A DNA stretch of 64,000 nucleotides, taken from Dactylosporangium siamense. GTDB lineage: Bacteria; Actinomycetota; Actinomycetes; Mycobacteriales; Micromonosporaceae. Below are positions 8,096-17,715 of this stretch, one piece after another (position 1 is the stretch's first letter; the number at the start of each line of letters is the position of its first letter). The notes under the pieces were generated by a model, which saw only the letters and a list, made by a program, of their open reading frames with translations, was not told the DNA's origin and did no database searches. The position numbers and the translations under genes are program-made. Location: assembly GCF_016862795.1 (NCBI RefSeq), contig NZ_BONQ01000122.1, forward strand, positions 1 to 64,000, in the 5' to 3' direction.

Positions 8096-9619
8096 CGAAT
8101 TCCGTAAGCCGGCGCCTGGTCCTCGGCGCGACCGCCGCGGCCGCCACCGGCGTCGCCGCTCCTGGCATCCTGACCGCGAAACCCGCCGCGGCCTTCGTCC
8201 CGTCGGGCCGTCCGGTGCTCACCCACGGCGTGCAGAGCGGCGAGGTCACCGGCGGCTCGGCCTACGTGTGGACCCGCGCCGACCGGGCCGGCCGCATGTT
8301 CGTCGAGCTCAGCGACCGTCCCGACTTCAAGCATGCCCGCACGCTGCGCGGCCCGGTCCTCGACGCGTCCGGCGACTTCACCGGCAAGCTCAAGGTTCCC
8401 GGCTCACGGTCCGGCGGGCGCACGTACTACCGGGTGCGGGTCGAGGCGGAGCACGCCGGTGCACCGCTCACCGGTTCGTTCGGCTTCCCGGAGCGCCACC
8501 GCCGGGATCCGGTTCGTCTGGACCGGCGACATCAACGGGCAGGGCTGGGGCATCAACCCCGACTTCGGCGGGATGCGGATCTTCCGAGCGATGCAAGCCG
8601 TCAAGCCGGACTTCTACCTGTGCAGCGGCGACACCGTCTACTCCGACGGCCCGCTCGCCGAGACCGTCACCCTGCCGGACGGGCGGGTCTGGCGCAACGT
8701 GGTCACGCCGGCCAAGTCCAAGGTCGCGGAGACGCTCGAGGAGTACCGGGGCCAGTTCGCGTACAACCTGCTCGACGCCAACTACAAGGCGTTCCTGGCC
8801 GAGGTGCCGCAGCTGAACCAGTGGGACGACCACGAGGTCCTCAACAACTGGTATCCGGGTGAGATCCTGGACGACGCCCGGTACACCGAGCGCCGCGTCG
8901 ACGTGCTCGCCGCCCGCGCCAGGCAGGCGTTCTTCGAGTGGGCGCCGCTCGCACCCGGCCCGGTGTACCGCAGGTACGCCTACGGCCCGCTGCTGGACGT
9001 GTTCAAGCTCGACATGCGCACGTACAAGGATCCCAACGACGCCAACACGTACGCCGATCCCCGCCGCGGCCTGCTCGGCGCCGAGCAGCGGGCCTGGCTG
9101 ATCCGGTCGCTGCGCGAGTCGCGGGCAACCTGGAAGGTCATCGCCGCGGATCTGCCGCTCGGCCTGGTCGTGCCCGACGGAGCAGCCGCGCAGGAGGGCG
9201 TGGCGCAGGGCGACGGCGGCGCCCCGCTCGGCCGCGAGCTCGAGTTCGCCGAAGTGCTGCGGTCGGCGCACCGGGCGGGTGTACGGGGCATCGTGTTCCT
9301 CACCGCGGACGTGCACTACACGGCCGCGCACCACTACGACCCGGCGCGCGCCGCAGTGCAGGACTTCACGCCGTTCTGGGAGTTCGTCTCCGGGCCGGCG
9401 AACGCGGGCGCGTTCGGCCCCAACGCCCTCGACGGCACCTTCGGGCCCCAGGCGGCGTTCGTGCACGCGCCGCCGGTCGCCAACACCTCACCGATGGGCG
9501 GCTTCCAGCACTTCGGCGAGGTCGAGATCGACCCGTGGAGCCGCGACCTCACGGTGCGGCTGCGCGACCTCGACGGCGCGGTCCTGTGGACGACCACCCT
9601 GGACGCCGGCCACCACTGA
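8092..9619 (+). pseudogene. PhoD-type alkaline phosphatase/phosphodiesterase, frameshifted
   Basis: ATG 8092 begins a twin-arginine type signal (SRRLVLGATAAAATG), then the N-terminal PhoD domain (LTHGVQSGEVTGGSAYVWTR). Near 8495-8505 the reading must change by one base to continue into the catalytic core: WTGDINGQGWGI, GDTVYSDGP, WDDHEVLNNWYP and LTADVHYTAAHHY, ending at 9619. Summed over both frames the protein is full length, about 508 residues, with all metal-binding motifs. It is therefore a recent single-base lesion or a sequencing error in the GC-rich stretch. If real, the cell lacks this secreted phosphoesterase. Confidence 0.8.
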
Positions 9620-9656
9620 CCGCGCAACCCGGCAGATCGCGACCCACAGGAGGGAA

Positions 9657-10160
9657 TCAGCGGTCCAGGGCCAGGTACGCGCCGTCGTGGTACACCAGCG
9701 GCGTCGCCGTGCTGTCGGCGTGATGGGTGGCGTGCACCGGTGAGGCGACCACGATGACGTGGTCGCCGGCCTCGACGTGGTTGACGACCTCGCAGATGAG
9801 CACGGCGAGGACGTCGTCGAGGAGGGGCACGCCATCCGGACCGGGGGTCCAGGTACCGCCGGCCGCGGCATGCGCGGCGAACCGGTCCGTGCCGCGGGCG
9901 GCGAAGGTGCGGGCCACCGGCTCCTGGCCGGCGGTGAGGACGTGCACGGCGACCAGGCCGGCACCGCGGACCGTCGGCCACGCGGAGGCGGCCTTGGCGA
10001 CGCAGAAGGACACCAGCGGCGGGTCCAGTGAGACGGACGTGAAGGACGTGGCGGTGAACCCCGTCGGCGGCTCGCCCGGCGCGGTGACCACCACCACAGC
10101 GGCGGCGTGACGCCTCAGGACGCGCCGGAACAGGCCGGAGTCGATCGCGGTAGCCGTCAC
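9657..10160 (-). CDS. flavin reductase-like (FMN-binding split barrel) protein
   Basis: A 167-residue flavin:NAD(P)H reductase-family protein. Visible family motifs are RRHAAAVVVVTA, GFTATSFTSVSLDPPLVSFC and the late CEVVNHVEAGDHVIVVA segment. GTG 10160 is chosen because it is preceded by GGAGG at a suitable distance. Members supply reduced flavin to a partner monooxygenase or act alone; no partner monooxygenase is adjacent. It lies 76 bases beyond the allantoicase gene on the same strand, with a small hairpin between, so it may be a separate transcription unit. Confidence 0.8.
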   Translation of the reverse strand: MTATAIDSGLFRRVLRRHAAAVVVVTAPGEPPTGFTATSFTSVSLDPPLVSFCVAKAASAWPTVRGAGLVAVHVLTAGQEPVARTFAARGTDRFAAHAAAGGTWTPGPDGVPLLDDVLAVLICEVVNHVEAGDHVIVVASPVHATHHADSTATPLVYHDGAYLALDR

Positions 10161-10190
10161 CCCGTCCTCCCGTCCCGGGCCCGGCGCCCT

Positions 10191-10208
10191 GGTAAGGAGA
10201 ACCTTACC
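10191..10208. promoter_or_regulatory. perfect 7-bp inverted repeat between allantoicase and flavin reductase genes
   Basis: GGTAAGG-AGAA-CCTTACC forms a perfect stem with a four-base loop. It lies 28 bases beyond the allantoicase stop and 31 bases before the flavin reductase start. It could end the purine operon transcript or serve as an operator for the reductase gene. No clear T-run follows on either strand, so the role is undecided. Confidence 0.4.
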
Positions 10209-10235
10209 CGCGGGTACCGGATGCAACCACCGGCG

Positions 10236-11192
10236 TCAGACTGCCTCGCCGAACAGGCGGAGCCGGGCCATGCCGCCGTCGGGGTAGACGTCGAGGCGGA
10301 CGTGGCTGGCCGGGGTGGTGCTGTCCAGGCGGAAGCGGTGCCGGGTGTCGGGTTGCAGGTCGACGCGGGGCAACAGGTCGAACCAGGCCGATTCCGAGGA
10401 CGGGTCGAGGGTGCCCCGCAGCCGGGCCGCGCCTGGGGCGTTGCCCTTGAAGTGGGTGGTGTCGAGCTCGGCGAGGCGGATCGTGCCGGGCGCGGCGAGC
10501 CGGACGAGGACCCAGTCGTTGCCGTCGTCGCGGCGGCGGGCGGTCTCCCAGCCGTCCCCCATGACGCGGGCCTGACCGGGGAGGATGAGGTTGTTGGCGG
10601 AGCCGTAGAAGCGGTTGCTGCAGTCCACGACGAGGCCGCCGAGCTCGAGCGCGGCCAGGTCGACGGTCATGCCGTGCAGCAGCGCCGGGTCGGGTTCCAC
10701 GACGCCGTGGACGCGCAGCCGGGCGACGCCGCCGTCGGGGAAGATGTTGAGCCGCACGTGGGTGACCCGCCGGTGGTCGGTCACCTCGAAGAGGTTGCGC
10801 GTGTCGCCCTTGACGGCCGACCGCTCCACCAGCGGGAACCAGCCGGTCAACGCCGTGGGCGCGGGGTGGCCCGCGACCTCGCAGCCGTCGACCGAGACGT
10901 GCGGCGGGTAGTTGCCGGTGAAGTGGGCGGTGTCGACGACGACGCCGTGGACGGCGCCGGGGGCGCCGAGGCGCACGACGGCCCAGTCGTGCAGGTCGTC
11001 GCCGAGGGTACGGCGGCGGCGGGTCTCCCAGCCGTCGTAGACCTTGCCCTTGGGCCCGAACGTCCACGTCTCGAACGTCGACGGCTCCGGGTTGACGAGG
11101 TTGTCGCGGGCGGCGAAGAACTCGTCGTTGGCGTCGACGACCCCGCCGCCGAGCGGTCTGGAGGCCAGGTCCGGCAGCTCCGTGAATGTCAT
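10236..11192 (-). CDS. alc: allantoicase
   Basis: A 318-residue allantoicase that hydrolyses allantoate to ureidoglycolate and urea. The two homologous jelly-roll halves characteristic of the family are visible, each beginning with a DNLVNP- or NNLILP-type segment and the signature DGWETRRRR (first half) or DGWETARRR (second half), and each ending in a [15 protein letters not shown]-like motif. Length matches the family. The start overlaps the allantoinase stop by four bases (ATGA), so it is the last enzyme of the coupled operon. Confidence 0.93.
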   Translation of the reverse strand: MTFTELPDLASRPLGGGVVDANDEFFAARDNLVNPEPSTFETWTFGPKGKVYDGWETRRRRTLGDDLHDWAVVRLGAPGAVHGVVVDTAHFTGNYPPHVSVDGCEVAGHPAPTALTGWFPLVERSAVKGDTRNLFEVTDHRRVTHVRLNIFPDGGVARLRVHGVVEPDPALLHGMTVDLAALELGGLVVDCSNRFYGSANNLILPGQARVMGDGWETARRRDDGNDWVLVRLAAPGTIRLAELDTTHFKGNAPGAARLRGTLDPSSESAWFDLLPRVDLQPDTRHRFRLDSTTPASHVRLDVYPDGGMARLRLFGEAV

Positions 11193-12496
11193 CGGTCATC
11201 CTCCCGCCGCAGGAACGTCCCGTGTGGAGTGTCCCCGACCCGTGCCCCCCGCAGCCAGGTGGTGTGCACCACGCCGCGCAGCGTGGTGCCGGCGTAGGGC
11301 GTCACCGGATGCTTGTGGTGCAGGGCGGCCCCGTCGACGACGAAGGACTCGTCGGGGGCGAACGCGACGAGGTCGGCGTCGGCGCCCGGTTCGATGCGGC
11401 CCTTGCGGCGCAGGCCGACGAGGTCGGCGGGGCCCAGCGCCATCCACCGCACCACGTCGGCGAGGGTGAATCCGCGGTCCTGCGCCGCCGTCCACACGGC
11501 GCTGAGCCCGAGCTGCAGGGAGGCGATGCCGCCCCACGCGGCGGCGAAGTCGCCGCTGTCGCGTCGTTTGAGGTGTGGGGTGCTGGGTGAGTGGTCCGAC
11601 ACGATGACCGAGATCGTCCCGTCGGCGAGCCCCGCCCACAGCCCGTCCTGGTTGGCGGGATCGCGGATCGGCGGGCAGCACTTGAACTCGGTGGCGCCGT
11701 CGGGGACGGCGAGACCGTCGAGGGTGAGGTAGTGCGGGCAGGTCTCGGCGCTGACCCGCACCCCGCCGGCGGCGGCCGCACGCAGCAACGGCAGCGCGTC
11801 GGCGGCCGACAGGTGCAGGATGTGGACCCTGGCGTTCGCGGCCTCGGCGACCGCGAGGGCGGTGCCGACGGCGGTGACCTCGGCCGCCGGTGGGCGGGAC
11901 GCGAGGAAGTCGGCGTAGGCGCGGGACGCCGCCGCGTCGCGCAGCTGCGCTGGGTCCTCGGCGTGGACGATGAACAGCGCGTCGACGGCGGCGAACGCGG
12001 CCGCGAGCCCGGCCCGGTCCAGCGGGGGGAACTCGGGGACGCCGGAGTCGACGAGGAAGCTCTTGAAGCCGAACACCCCGGCGTCGTGCAGCGCGGGCAG
12101 GTCCCCGGCGTTGCCGGGGATCGCGCCGCCCCAGAAACCGACGTCGACGAAGCACTGGCCGGTCGCGGCGGCCTGCTTCTCGCGCAGCGCCGCGACGCTC
12201 GTGGTGGGCGGCAGCGAGTTGAGTGGCATGTCGACGATGGTGGTGACGCCGCCGGCGGCCGCGGCCCGGGTGGCGGTGGCGAAGCCCTCCCACTCGGTGC
12301 GGCCCGGCTCGTTGACGTGCACGTGGGTGTCGACGAGCCCCGGCAGCAGCACGAGGTCGCCGAGGTCTCGCAGCTCGCCGTCACACGGCGCGTCCACCGC
12401 GCCGACGGCGGCGATCCGTCCGTCGTGGACGGTGACGGTCGCCGGGCGTGGACCGTCCGGGAGATACACCTGCCGCGAGCGCAGCGTGAACGTCAC
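11189..12496 (-). CDS. allB: allantoinase
   Basis: A 435-residue cyclic amidohydrolase that opens allantoin to allantoate. Binuclear metal-site motifs are all present: HVHVNEPGR, the lysine to be carbamylated in [20 protein letters not shown] and SDHSP. The C-terminal composite sandwich closes the protein. Its ATG overlaps the DUF6986 gene by four bases and its stop overlaps allantoicase by four, which shows tight translational coupling. Confidence 0.94.
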   Translation of the reverse strand: MTFTLRSRQVYLPDGPRPATVTVHDGRIAAVGAVDAPCDGELRDLGDLVLLPGLVDTHVHVNEPGRTEWEGFATATRAAAAGGVTTIVDMPLNSLPPTTSVAALREKQAAATGQCFVDVGFWGGAIPGNAGDLPALHDAGVFGFKSFLVDSGVPEFPPLDRAGLAAAFAAVDALFIVHAEDPAQLRDAAASRAYADFLASRPPAAEVTAVGTALAVAEAANARVHILHLSAADALPLLRAAAAGGVRVSAETCPHYLTLDGLAVPDGATEFKCCPPIRDPANQDGLWAGLADGTISVIVSDHSPSTPHLKRRDSGDFAAAWGGIASLQLGLSAVWTAAQDRGFTLADVVRWMALGPADLVGLRRKGRIEPGADADLVAFAPDESFVVDGAALHHKHPVTPYAGTTLRGVVHTTWLRGARVGDTPHGTFLRREDDR

Positions 12497-13656
12497 AGAG
12501 CCTCCAGATCCTCGATCGGTCGCCCCACGGACGACGCCGACAACGCTCCGCAGTGGACACCGCGAAGCAGGAAACGGGCGATGGCACGGGCGGTGGCGGG
12601 CTCGTCGAGGATGCCGCTGTCCCGGCGGGACAGGTAGGCGTCGAGGCGGCGGCGGGCCTCTACGAGCCCGTCGAGGTAGAAGGAGAAGGTCGCCGCGTAG
12701 CGGGTCGGCAGCTGCCCGGGGTGCAGGTCCCAGCCCTGGTAGATGCCGCGTTCGAGGCCCCGGCGGACGAGCCTGGCGTGCAGCCGCCAGGCGGCGTGCA
12801 CGGTGGCGGTGTCACCGACCGGGAGGATGTTGGTGGAGCCGTCGGCGATGTGCACGCCGGTGCCGGCGACCGCGACCTGCATGACCGACTTGGCGTGGTC
12901 GGCGACCGGGTGGTCGAGGGCCTGGTGCGCGGGGGCGACGCCGAGGGCGGTGCTGTAGTCGTACGTGCCGTAGTGCAGCCCGCTGAGCCGGCCGTGCGCG
13001 GCCAGGATCATCTGCGGCAGCGGCGAGCGGCCGTCGGCGCCGAGGACCGCCTGCGGGGTCTCGACCTGCAGCTCGAAGCGCAGCCGCCCCTCCTCCAGGC
13101 CGTGCGCGTGCTCCAGCTGCCGGCACAGCAGGACCGCGGTGTCGACGTGCGCGACCGACGTCGGTTTCGGGATGGTGACGACGAAACCGGGCGGCGGCGG
13201 GCCGAGCGCCGTCAGGACCAGGTCGAGGGTACGGGCGCCGCGCAGCACCGTCGCCGGTTCGAGGCTCTTGATCCGCAGCCCGCTGAACGGCGTCGCCGAC
13301 GAGCGCAGGGCGGCGCCGGCGGCCAGGGCGTGCGCGTCCTCGACGTCGTCGGGGCGGAAGCCGTACCCGTCCTCGAAGTCGACCCGCAGGTCCTCGACCG
13401 GCTCGACGGCGAGCTTGGCCCGTACCATGTCCACTGTGGACTCGGCGAAGTCCGGCAGGCCGTGCGCATCGATGGCCTGCCGGGCCTGGGCGCCCCAGTC
13501 GGTGACGGTGGACGGCCCGAACCGGTCCGCGGGCACGTAGCAGGTGTGCACCGGGCGCCGCGACAGGGATTCGGGCACCTGGCCGGGCAGGGCGAGGCGG
13601 TCCAGGTGCTCGGCGTGGGCCAGGAGCTCCTCGAGGTCGAGGTCGGTGAGTCCCAT
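12493..13656 (-). CDS. DUF6986 family HpcH/HpaI aldolase-fold protein
   Basis: A 387-residue protein I place in DUF6986, a TIM-barrel family related to citrate lyase beta chain and HpcH/HpaI aldolases. Acidic residues typical of the Mg2+ site occur in RVDFEDGYG and in [13 protein letters not shown], and a conserved [11 protein letters not shown] segment follows. These proteins cluster with actinobacterial purine-degradation genes. The reaction is not established; a C-C lyase or condensation acting on a glyoxylate-level product would fit the fold and the position between xanthine dehydrogenase and allantoinase. That is inference. Confidence 0.75.
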   Translation of the reverse strand: MGLTDLDLEELLAHAEHLDRLALPGQVPESLSRRPVHTCYVPADRFGPSTVTDWGAQARQAIDAHGLPDFAESTVDMVRAKLAVEPVEDLRVDFEDGYGFRPDDVEDAHALAAGAALRSSATPFSGLRIKSLEPATVLRGARTLDLVLTALGPPPPGFVVTIPKPTSVAHVDTAVLLCRQLEHAHGLEEGRLRFELQVETPQAVLGADGRSPLPQMILAAHGRLSGLHYGTYDYSTALGVAPAHQALDHPVADHAKSVMQVAVAGTGVHIADGSTNILPVGDTATVHAAWRLHARLVRRGLERGIYQGWDLHPGQLPTRYAATFSFYLDGLVEARRRLDAYLSRRDSGILDEPATARAIARFLLRGVHCGALSASSVGRPIEDLEAL

Positions 13657-13658
13657 GC

Positions 13659-15911
13659 TCAGGTCCCCGTCAGGTGTTCGGGTCGCACCGGGACCCGGTT
13701 GAGCGCGAGTCCGGTCGCGGCGCGGATCGCGGCGACGATCGCGGGCGTGGACGAGATGGTCGGCGGCTCACCGACGCCGCGCAGACCGTACGGTGCCGAA
13801 GGGTCACCGAGCTCGAGCACGTCGATGCGCATCGGCGGCACGTCGAGGATGGTCGGGATGAGGTAGTCGGTGAACGACGGGTTCCGGATGAGCCCGTCGA
13901 CGACCTGGATCTCCTCCATGACCGCGAGGCCGAGCCCCTGCGCGGTGCCGCCGGCGATCTGGCCGCGCACCGACTGCGGGTGCAGGGCCCGGCCGACGTC
14001 CTGGGCGGTGGCGATCTCGACGACCCGCACCAGGCCGAGCTCCACGTCGACGTCGACGGTGGCGCGGTGCGCGGCGAACGCGTACTGCACGTGCGCGTCG
14101 CCCTGCCCGGTGCGCGGGTCGAGCGGGTGGGTCGGCTTGTGCCGCCACTCGACGGTCTCCTCGATCGGCCGGTCGCCGAGCACGTCGACGAGGTCCGCGA
14201 CGACCTCGCCGCCTTCGGTGACGAGCCGGCCGCCGCGCAGCGTCACGTCGTCGCGCCCGGCGCGGCGCAGCACGGCCGCCCGGACCGCCTCGCAGGCCGC
14301 CTTGACGGCGCCGCCGGTGACGTACGTCTGCCGCGACGCCGAACTGGACCCCGCGCTGCCGACGGTGGTGTCGGCGGTGGCGACGGTGACCTGCTCGACG
14401 CCGAGCTCGGTGCGCACGATCTGGGCCTGGATCGTCACGAGGCCCTGGCCGACCTCGGCGGCGGCGGTGTGCACGACGGCGGCCGGTTCGCCGCCGACCA
14501 CCTCGAGCCGGACGCGGGCGGTCGAGTAGTCGTCGAACCCCTCGGAGAAGCCGACGTTCTTGATGCCGATGCCGTAGCCGACACCGCGCCGGACCCCTTC
14601 GCCGTGGGTGGTGTTGGCGACGCCACCCGGCAGCTCGCGCAGGTCGTCGCCGCGCTGCGCGGGCGGCGCGGCGGCGCGGACCCGGTCGAGCAGGTCGGCG
14701 ACCGGCGCCGGGCCGTGCACGACCTGGCCCGTGGGCATGGTGTCGCCCGGTTCCAGGGCGTTTCGGACCCGGACGTCGACCGGGTCGAGGCCGAGCGCGG
14801 CGGCGAGCTTGTCCATCTGGGACTCGTAGGCGAAGCACGCCTGGACCGCGCCGAAGCCTCGCATGGCACCGCACGGCGGGTTGTTGGTGTAGACCGCGTA
14901 GCCGTCCACGACGACGTTGGGCACCTTGTACGGCCCGACGCCGAGCGTGGTCGCGTTCGCGACGACGGCCATCGACGTGGAGGCGTACGCGCCGCCGTCC
15001 AGCACGATGCGGGCCTTGACGTACACCAGCCGGCCGTCCAGGTCGGCGCCGTGCTCGTACCACATCCGCGCCGGATGACGGTGCACGTGGCCGTGGAAGG
15101 ACTCCTCACGCGAGTAGACCATCTTCACGGGCCGGCCGGTGTGCAGGGCGAGCATGCACGCGTGGACCTGCATGCTGACGTCCTCGCGCCCGCCGAACGC
15201 GCCGCCGACCCCGGCGAGGCTCAACCGGACCTTCGACGGTGGCAGCCCCAGGCAGTCGGCGACCTGACCGAGGTCGCCGTGCAGCCACTGGGTGGCGATG
15301 AACAGGTCGACGCCGCCGTCCTCGGCGGGGATGGCGAGGCCGGACTCGGGGCCGAGGAACGCCTGGTCCTGCATGCCGACCTCGTACTCGCCCGTGACGA
15401 CGACCGGCGCGGTGGCTTCCAGCGAGCCCTTGCGGATCGGCACGTGCCGCAGCAGGTTGCCGCGGTCGTGCACGGTCTCCTCGGCGTCGATCGCGGCGAC
15501 CGGGTCGGTGATCGGCGGCAGCACCTCGTACTCCACGACGATCGCGGCGGCGGCGCGGCGGGCGGTCTCGGGGTGGTCGGCGGCGACGATCGCCACCGGC
15601 TCACCCGCGTAGCGGACCTGGCCCATGGCGAGCACCGGCTGGTCGGCGTGTTCGAGACCGTACAGCTTCTTGCCGGGGACGTCCTCGGCGGTGAGCACGG
15701 CGTGCACGCCGGTGGTGGCGACGGCGCCGGTGAGGTCGATGCCGACGATCCTGGCCCGGGGGTGCGGGCTGCGCAGGGTCGCGCCCCACAGCATCCGGTC
15801 GGCCCACAGGTCGGAGGAGAACGCGAACTCGCCGGTGACCTTCAGCGTCCCGTCCGGCCGCAGCGGCGACGTGCCGATGCCGGCGCCGGCGCCCACGGTG
15901 GTCGTGCTCAT
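13659..15911 (-). CDS. pucD: xanthine dehydrogenase, molybdopterin-binding subunit
   Basis: A 750-residue molybdenum hydroxylase large subunit. Recognisable segments are MLWGATLRSPHPRARI at the N-terminal domain, GGAFGGRE and RGFGAVQA at the molybdopterin site, AAEVGQG for cofactor contact, and the catalytic glutamate in GVGEPP near the C-terminus. It oxidises hypoxanthine and xanthine to urate with the separate FAD and 2Fe-2S subunits encoded upstream. ATG 15911 overlaps the deaminase stop by four bases; longer upstream in-frame sequence belongs to that other gene. Confidence 0.92.
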   Translation of the reverse strand: MSTTTVGAGAGIGTSPLRPDGTLKVTGEFAFSSDLWADRMLWGATLRSPHPRARIVGIDLTGAVATTGVHAVLTAEDVPGKKLYGLEHADQPVLAMGQVRYAGEPVAIVAADHPETARRAAAAIVVEYEVLPPITDPVAAIDAEETVHDRGNLLRHVPIRKGSLEATAPVVVTGEYEVGMQDQAFLGPESGLAIPAEDGGVDLFIATQWLHGDLGQVADCLGLPPSKVRLSLAGVGGAFGGREDVSMQVHACMLALHTGRPVKMVYSREESFHGHVHRHPARMWYEHGADLDGRLVYVKARIVLDGGAYASTSMAVVANATTLGVGPYKVPNVVVDGYAVYTNNPPCGAMRGFGAVQACFAYESQMDKLAAALGLDPVDVRVRNALEPGDTMPTGQVVHGPAPVADLLDRVRAAAPPAQRGDDLRELPGGVANTTHGEGVRRGVGYGIGIKNVGFSEGFDDYSTARVRLEVVGGEPAAVVHTAAAEVGQGLVTIQAQIVRTELGVEQVTVATADTTVGSAGSSSASRQTYVTGGAVKAACEAVRAAVLRRAGRDDVTLRGGRLVTEGGEVVADLVDVLGDRPIEETVEWRHKPTHPLDPRTGQGDAHVQYAFAAHRATVDVDVELGLVRVVEIATAQDVGRALHPQSVRGQIAGGTAQGLGLAVMEEIQVVDGLIRNPSFTDYLIPTILDVPPMRIDVLELGDPSAPYGLRGVGEPPTISSTPAIVAAIRAATGLALNRVPVRPEHLTGT

Positions 15912-17260
15912 CGGCGCTCCCTGAGGGTGCGGGCGGCCCGGGCCAGCGACGCCGCCACCATCGATTCGTCCATCGTGGACAGCGCGCCGTCCTGCACCAC
16001 CGCGCGACCGCCGACCAGCAGCAGCCGCAGTGGTGCGGGCGGGCCGAAGACCAGTGCCGCGACGGGGTCGTCGATGCCGGCGTGGCCGAGCCCGTCGAGC
16101 CGCCACAGGGCGATGTCGGCGAGCTTGCCGGCCTCCAGGGAGCCGAGCTCGTCGTCGCGGCCGAGGCAGCGGGCACCGCCCATGGTGCCCAGCGCCAGGG
16201 ACTCCCGGGCGGTGAGCGCCGCCGGCCCGCCGCGCAGCCGGGCCAGGTACAGGGCCTGGCGCAGTTCGGCGCCGAGCTGCCCGGCCTCCTGGGACGCGGC
16301 GCCGTCGACGCCGAGACCGACCGGGACGCGGGCGTCGAGCAGGTCGCGGACCCGTGCGATGCCGGCCCCGAGGCGGCCGTTGGAGCTCGGGCAGTGCGCG
16401 ACGCCGGTGCCGGTCGCGCCGAGTTTCGCGACCGCGTCGGAGTCCAGGTGCACGGCGTGGGCGAGCCATACGTCGTCGCCGAGCCAGCCGAGCGACTCCG
16501 CGTACTCCACCGGGGTGCAGTTGTGGACCTTCTGGCAGTACACCTCCTCCTCGACGGTCTCGGCGAGGTGCGTGTGCAGCCGCACGCCCTCGGCGCGGGC
16601 CAGGTCCGCGGCCTCGCGCATCAGTCGCGGCGTGACGGAGAACGGGCTGCAGGGCGCCACCGCGATGCGCACCATCGCGCCCGGCGACGGGTCGTGGAAG
16701 CGGTCGATCGCGTCCTTCGTCGCGGCGAGGGCCGCGTCGGTGTCCTCGACCACGCTGTCCGGCGGCAGGCCACCGTCCTTCTCGGACAGATCCATCGACC
16801 CGCGGCACGGGTGGAAGCGCAGGCCGACCGCCGTGGCCGCGTCGATTTCCGCGGCGAGCAGGTCGCCGCCCTCGCGGGGAAACACGTAGTGGTGGTCGGT
16901 GCTGGTCGTGCAGCCGGACAGGGCGAGCTGGGCCAGGCCGGCGGCCGCTGCGGCGTGCACGATCCCCGCGTCGATGCGGGCCCAGACCGGGTACAGCTCG
17001 GTCAGCCAGCCGAACAGGATCTCCTGCTGGGCGTAGCCGCGGGTGGCGGACTGGTACAGGTGGTGGTGGGTGTTGACGAGCCCTGGGGTGGCGAGGCAGC
17101 CGGTGCCGTCGACCCGGGTCACTCCGCCTTTCCGGGGTCCGGCGTACGGGCCCGGGCCGACCGCGACGATCCGGTTGCCCTCCACGACGATGTGCCCGTC
17201 GGCGTGCTCGGTGCCGGCGGCGTCCACCGTGGACACCGCGCAGTGCTCGATGACGATCAT
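15908..17260 (-). CDS. 8-oxoguanine deaminase/guanine deaminase-like amidohydrolase
   Basis: A 450-residue member of the atrazine chlorohydrolase-related amidohydrolases. Metal and substrate motifs are NTHHHLYQS, HTHLAE, LAHAVHLDSDAV and the aspartate in GLGVDGAAS. These match proteins described as 8-oxoguanine deaminase, a group that also feeds guanine catabolism by yielding xanthine-type products. It is nested between the 2Fe-2S and molybdopterin subunits of xanthine dehydrogenase and overlaps both by four bases, so it is made with them. Whether guanine or 8-oxoguanine is the main substrate cannot be decided here. Confidence 0.82.
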   Translation of the reverse strand: MIVIEHCAVSTVDAAGTEHADGHIVVEGNRIVAVGPGPYAGPRKGGVTRVDGTGCLATPGLVNTHHHLYQSATRGYAQQEILFGWLTELYPVWARIDAGIVHAAAAAGLAQLALSGCTTSTDHHYVFPREGGDLLAAEIDAATAVGLRFHPCRGSMDLSEKDGGLPPDSVVEDTDAALAATKDAIDRFHDPSPGAMVRIAVAPCSPFSVTPRLMREAADLARAEGVRLHTHLAETVEEEVYCQKVHNCTPVEYAESLGWLGDDVWLAHAVHLDSDAVAKLGATGTGVAHCPSSNGRLGAGIARVRDLLDARVPVGLGVDGAASQEAGQLGAELRQALYLARLRGGPAALTARESLALGTMGGARCLGRDDELGSLEAGKLADIALWRLDGLGHAGIDDPVAALVFGPPAPLRLLLVGGRAVVQDGALSTMDESMVAASLARAARTLRERR

Positions 17261-17715
17261 GCGCCGGCCGCCAGTTTCACCGCGGCGACGATGTTCTCGT
17301 AGCCCGTGCAGCGGCACAGGTTGCCGGCGAGGGCCTCGCGGATGTCGGGGTCGCTGGGGGTCGGGTTGCGGGCCAGCAGGTCGTGGACCGCGACCACGAG
17401 GCCGGGGGTACAGAATCCACACTGGACTGCCCCGGCGGACAGGAACGCCTGCTGCACCGGGTCGAGACCGTCCGGTCCCGGGAGCCCTTCGACGGTGCGC
17501 ACGTCGCGGTGCTCGGCCTGGCCGGCGGCGACGAGGCAGGCGCACACCGGGGTCCCGTCGAGGTAGACGGTGCAGGAGCCGCACTCGCCCTGTTCGCAGG
17601 CGTTCTTCGCGCCGGGCAGGCCGAGACGTTCGCGCAGGACGTACAGGAGGCTCTCCCCGGGCCAGACGTCGTCGGCCTGGCGGGCCTCCCCGTTGACGGT
17701 CAGGTTCACGCGCAT
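17257..17715 (-). CDS. pucE: xanthine dehydrogenase, 2Fe-2S subunit
   Basis: A 152-residue iron-sulfur subunit with both cluster motifs intact: the plant-ferredoxin-type CEQGECGSC plus a later cysteine after YLDGTPV, and the helical CGFCTPG with CRCTGY. It passes electrons from the molybdenum centre to FAD. The start ATG 17715 overlaps the FAD-subunit gene by ten bases, and the stop overlaps the deaminase start by four. Confidence 0.93.
   Translation of the reverse strand: MRVNLTVNGEARQADDVWPGESLLYVLRERLGLPGAKNACEQGECGSCTVYLDGTPVCACLVAAGQAEHRDVRTVEGLPGPDGLDPVQQAFLSAGAVQCGFCTPGLVVAVHDLLARNPTPSDPDIREALAGNLCRCTGYENIVAAVKLAAGA

Noticed and set aside
10191-10208. Iron-box (DtxR/IdeR) reading of GGTAAGG-AGAA-CCTTACC
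   Set aside because: The arms do not fit the TTAGGTTAG-type consensus well enough, so it is kept only as an unassigned inverted repeat.
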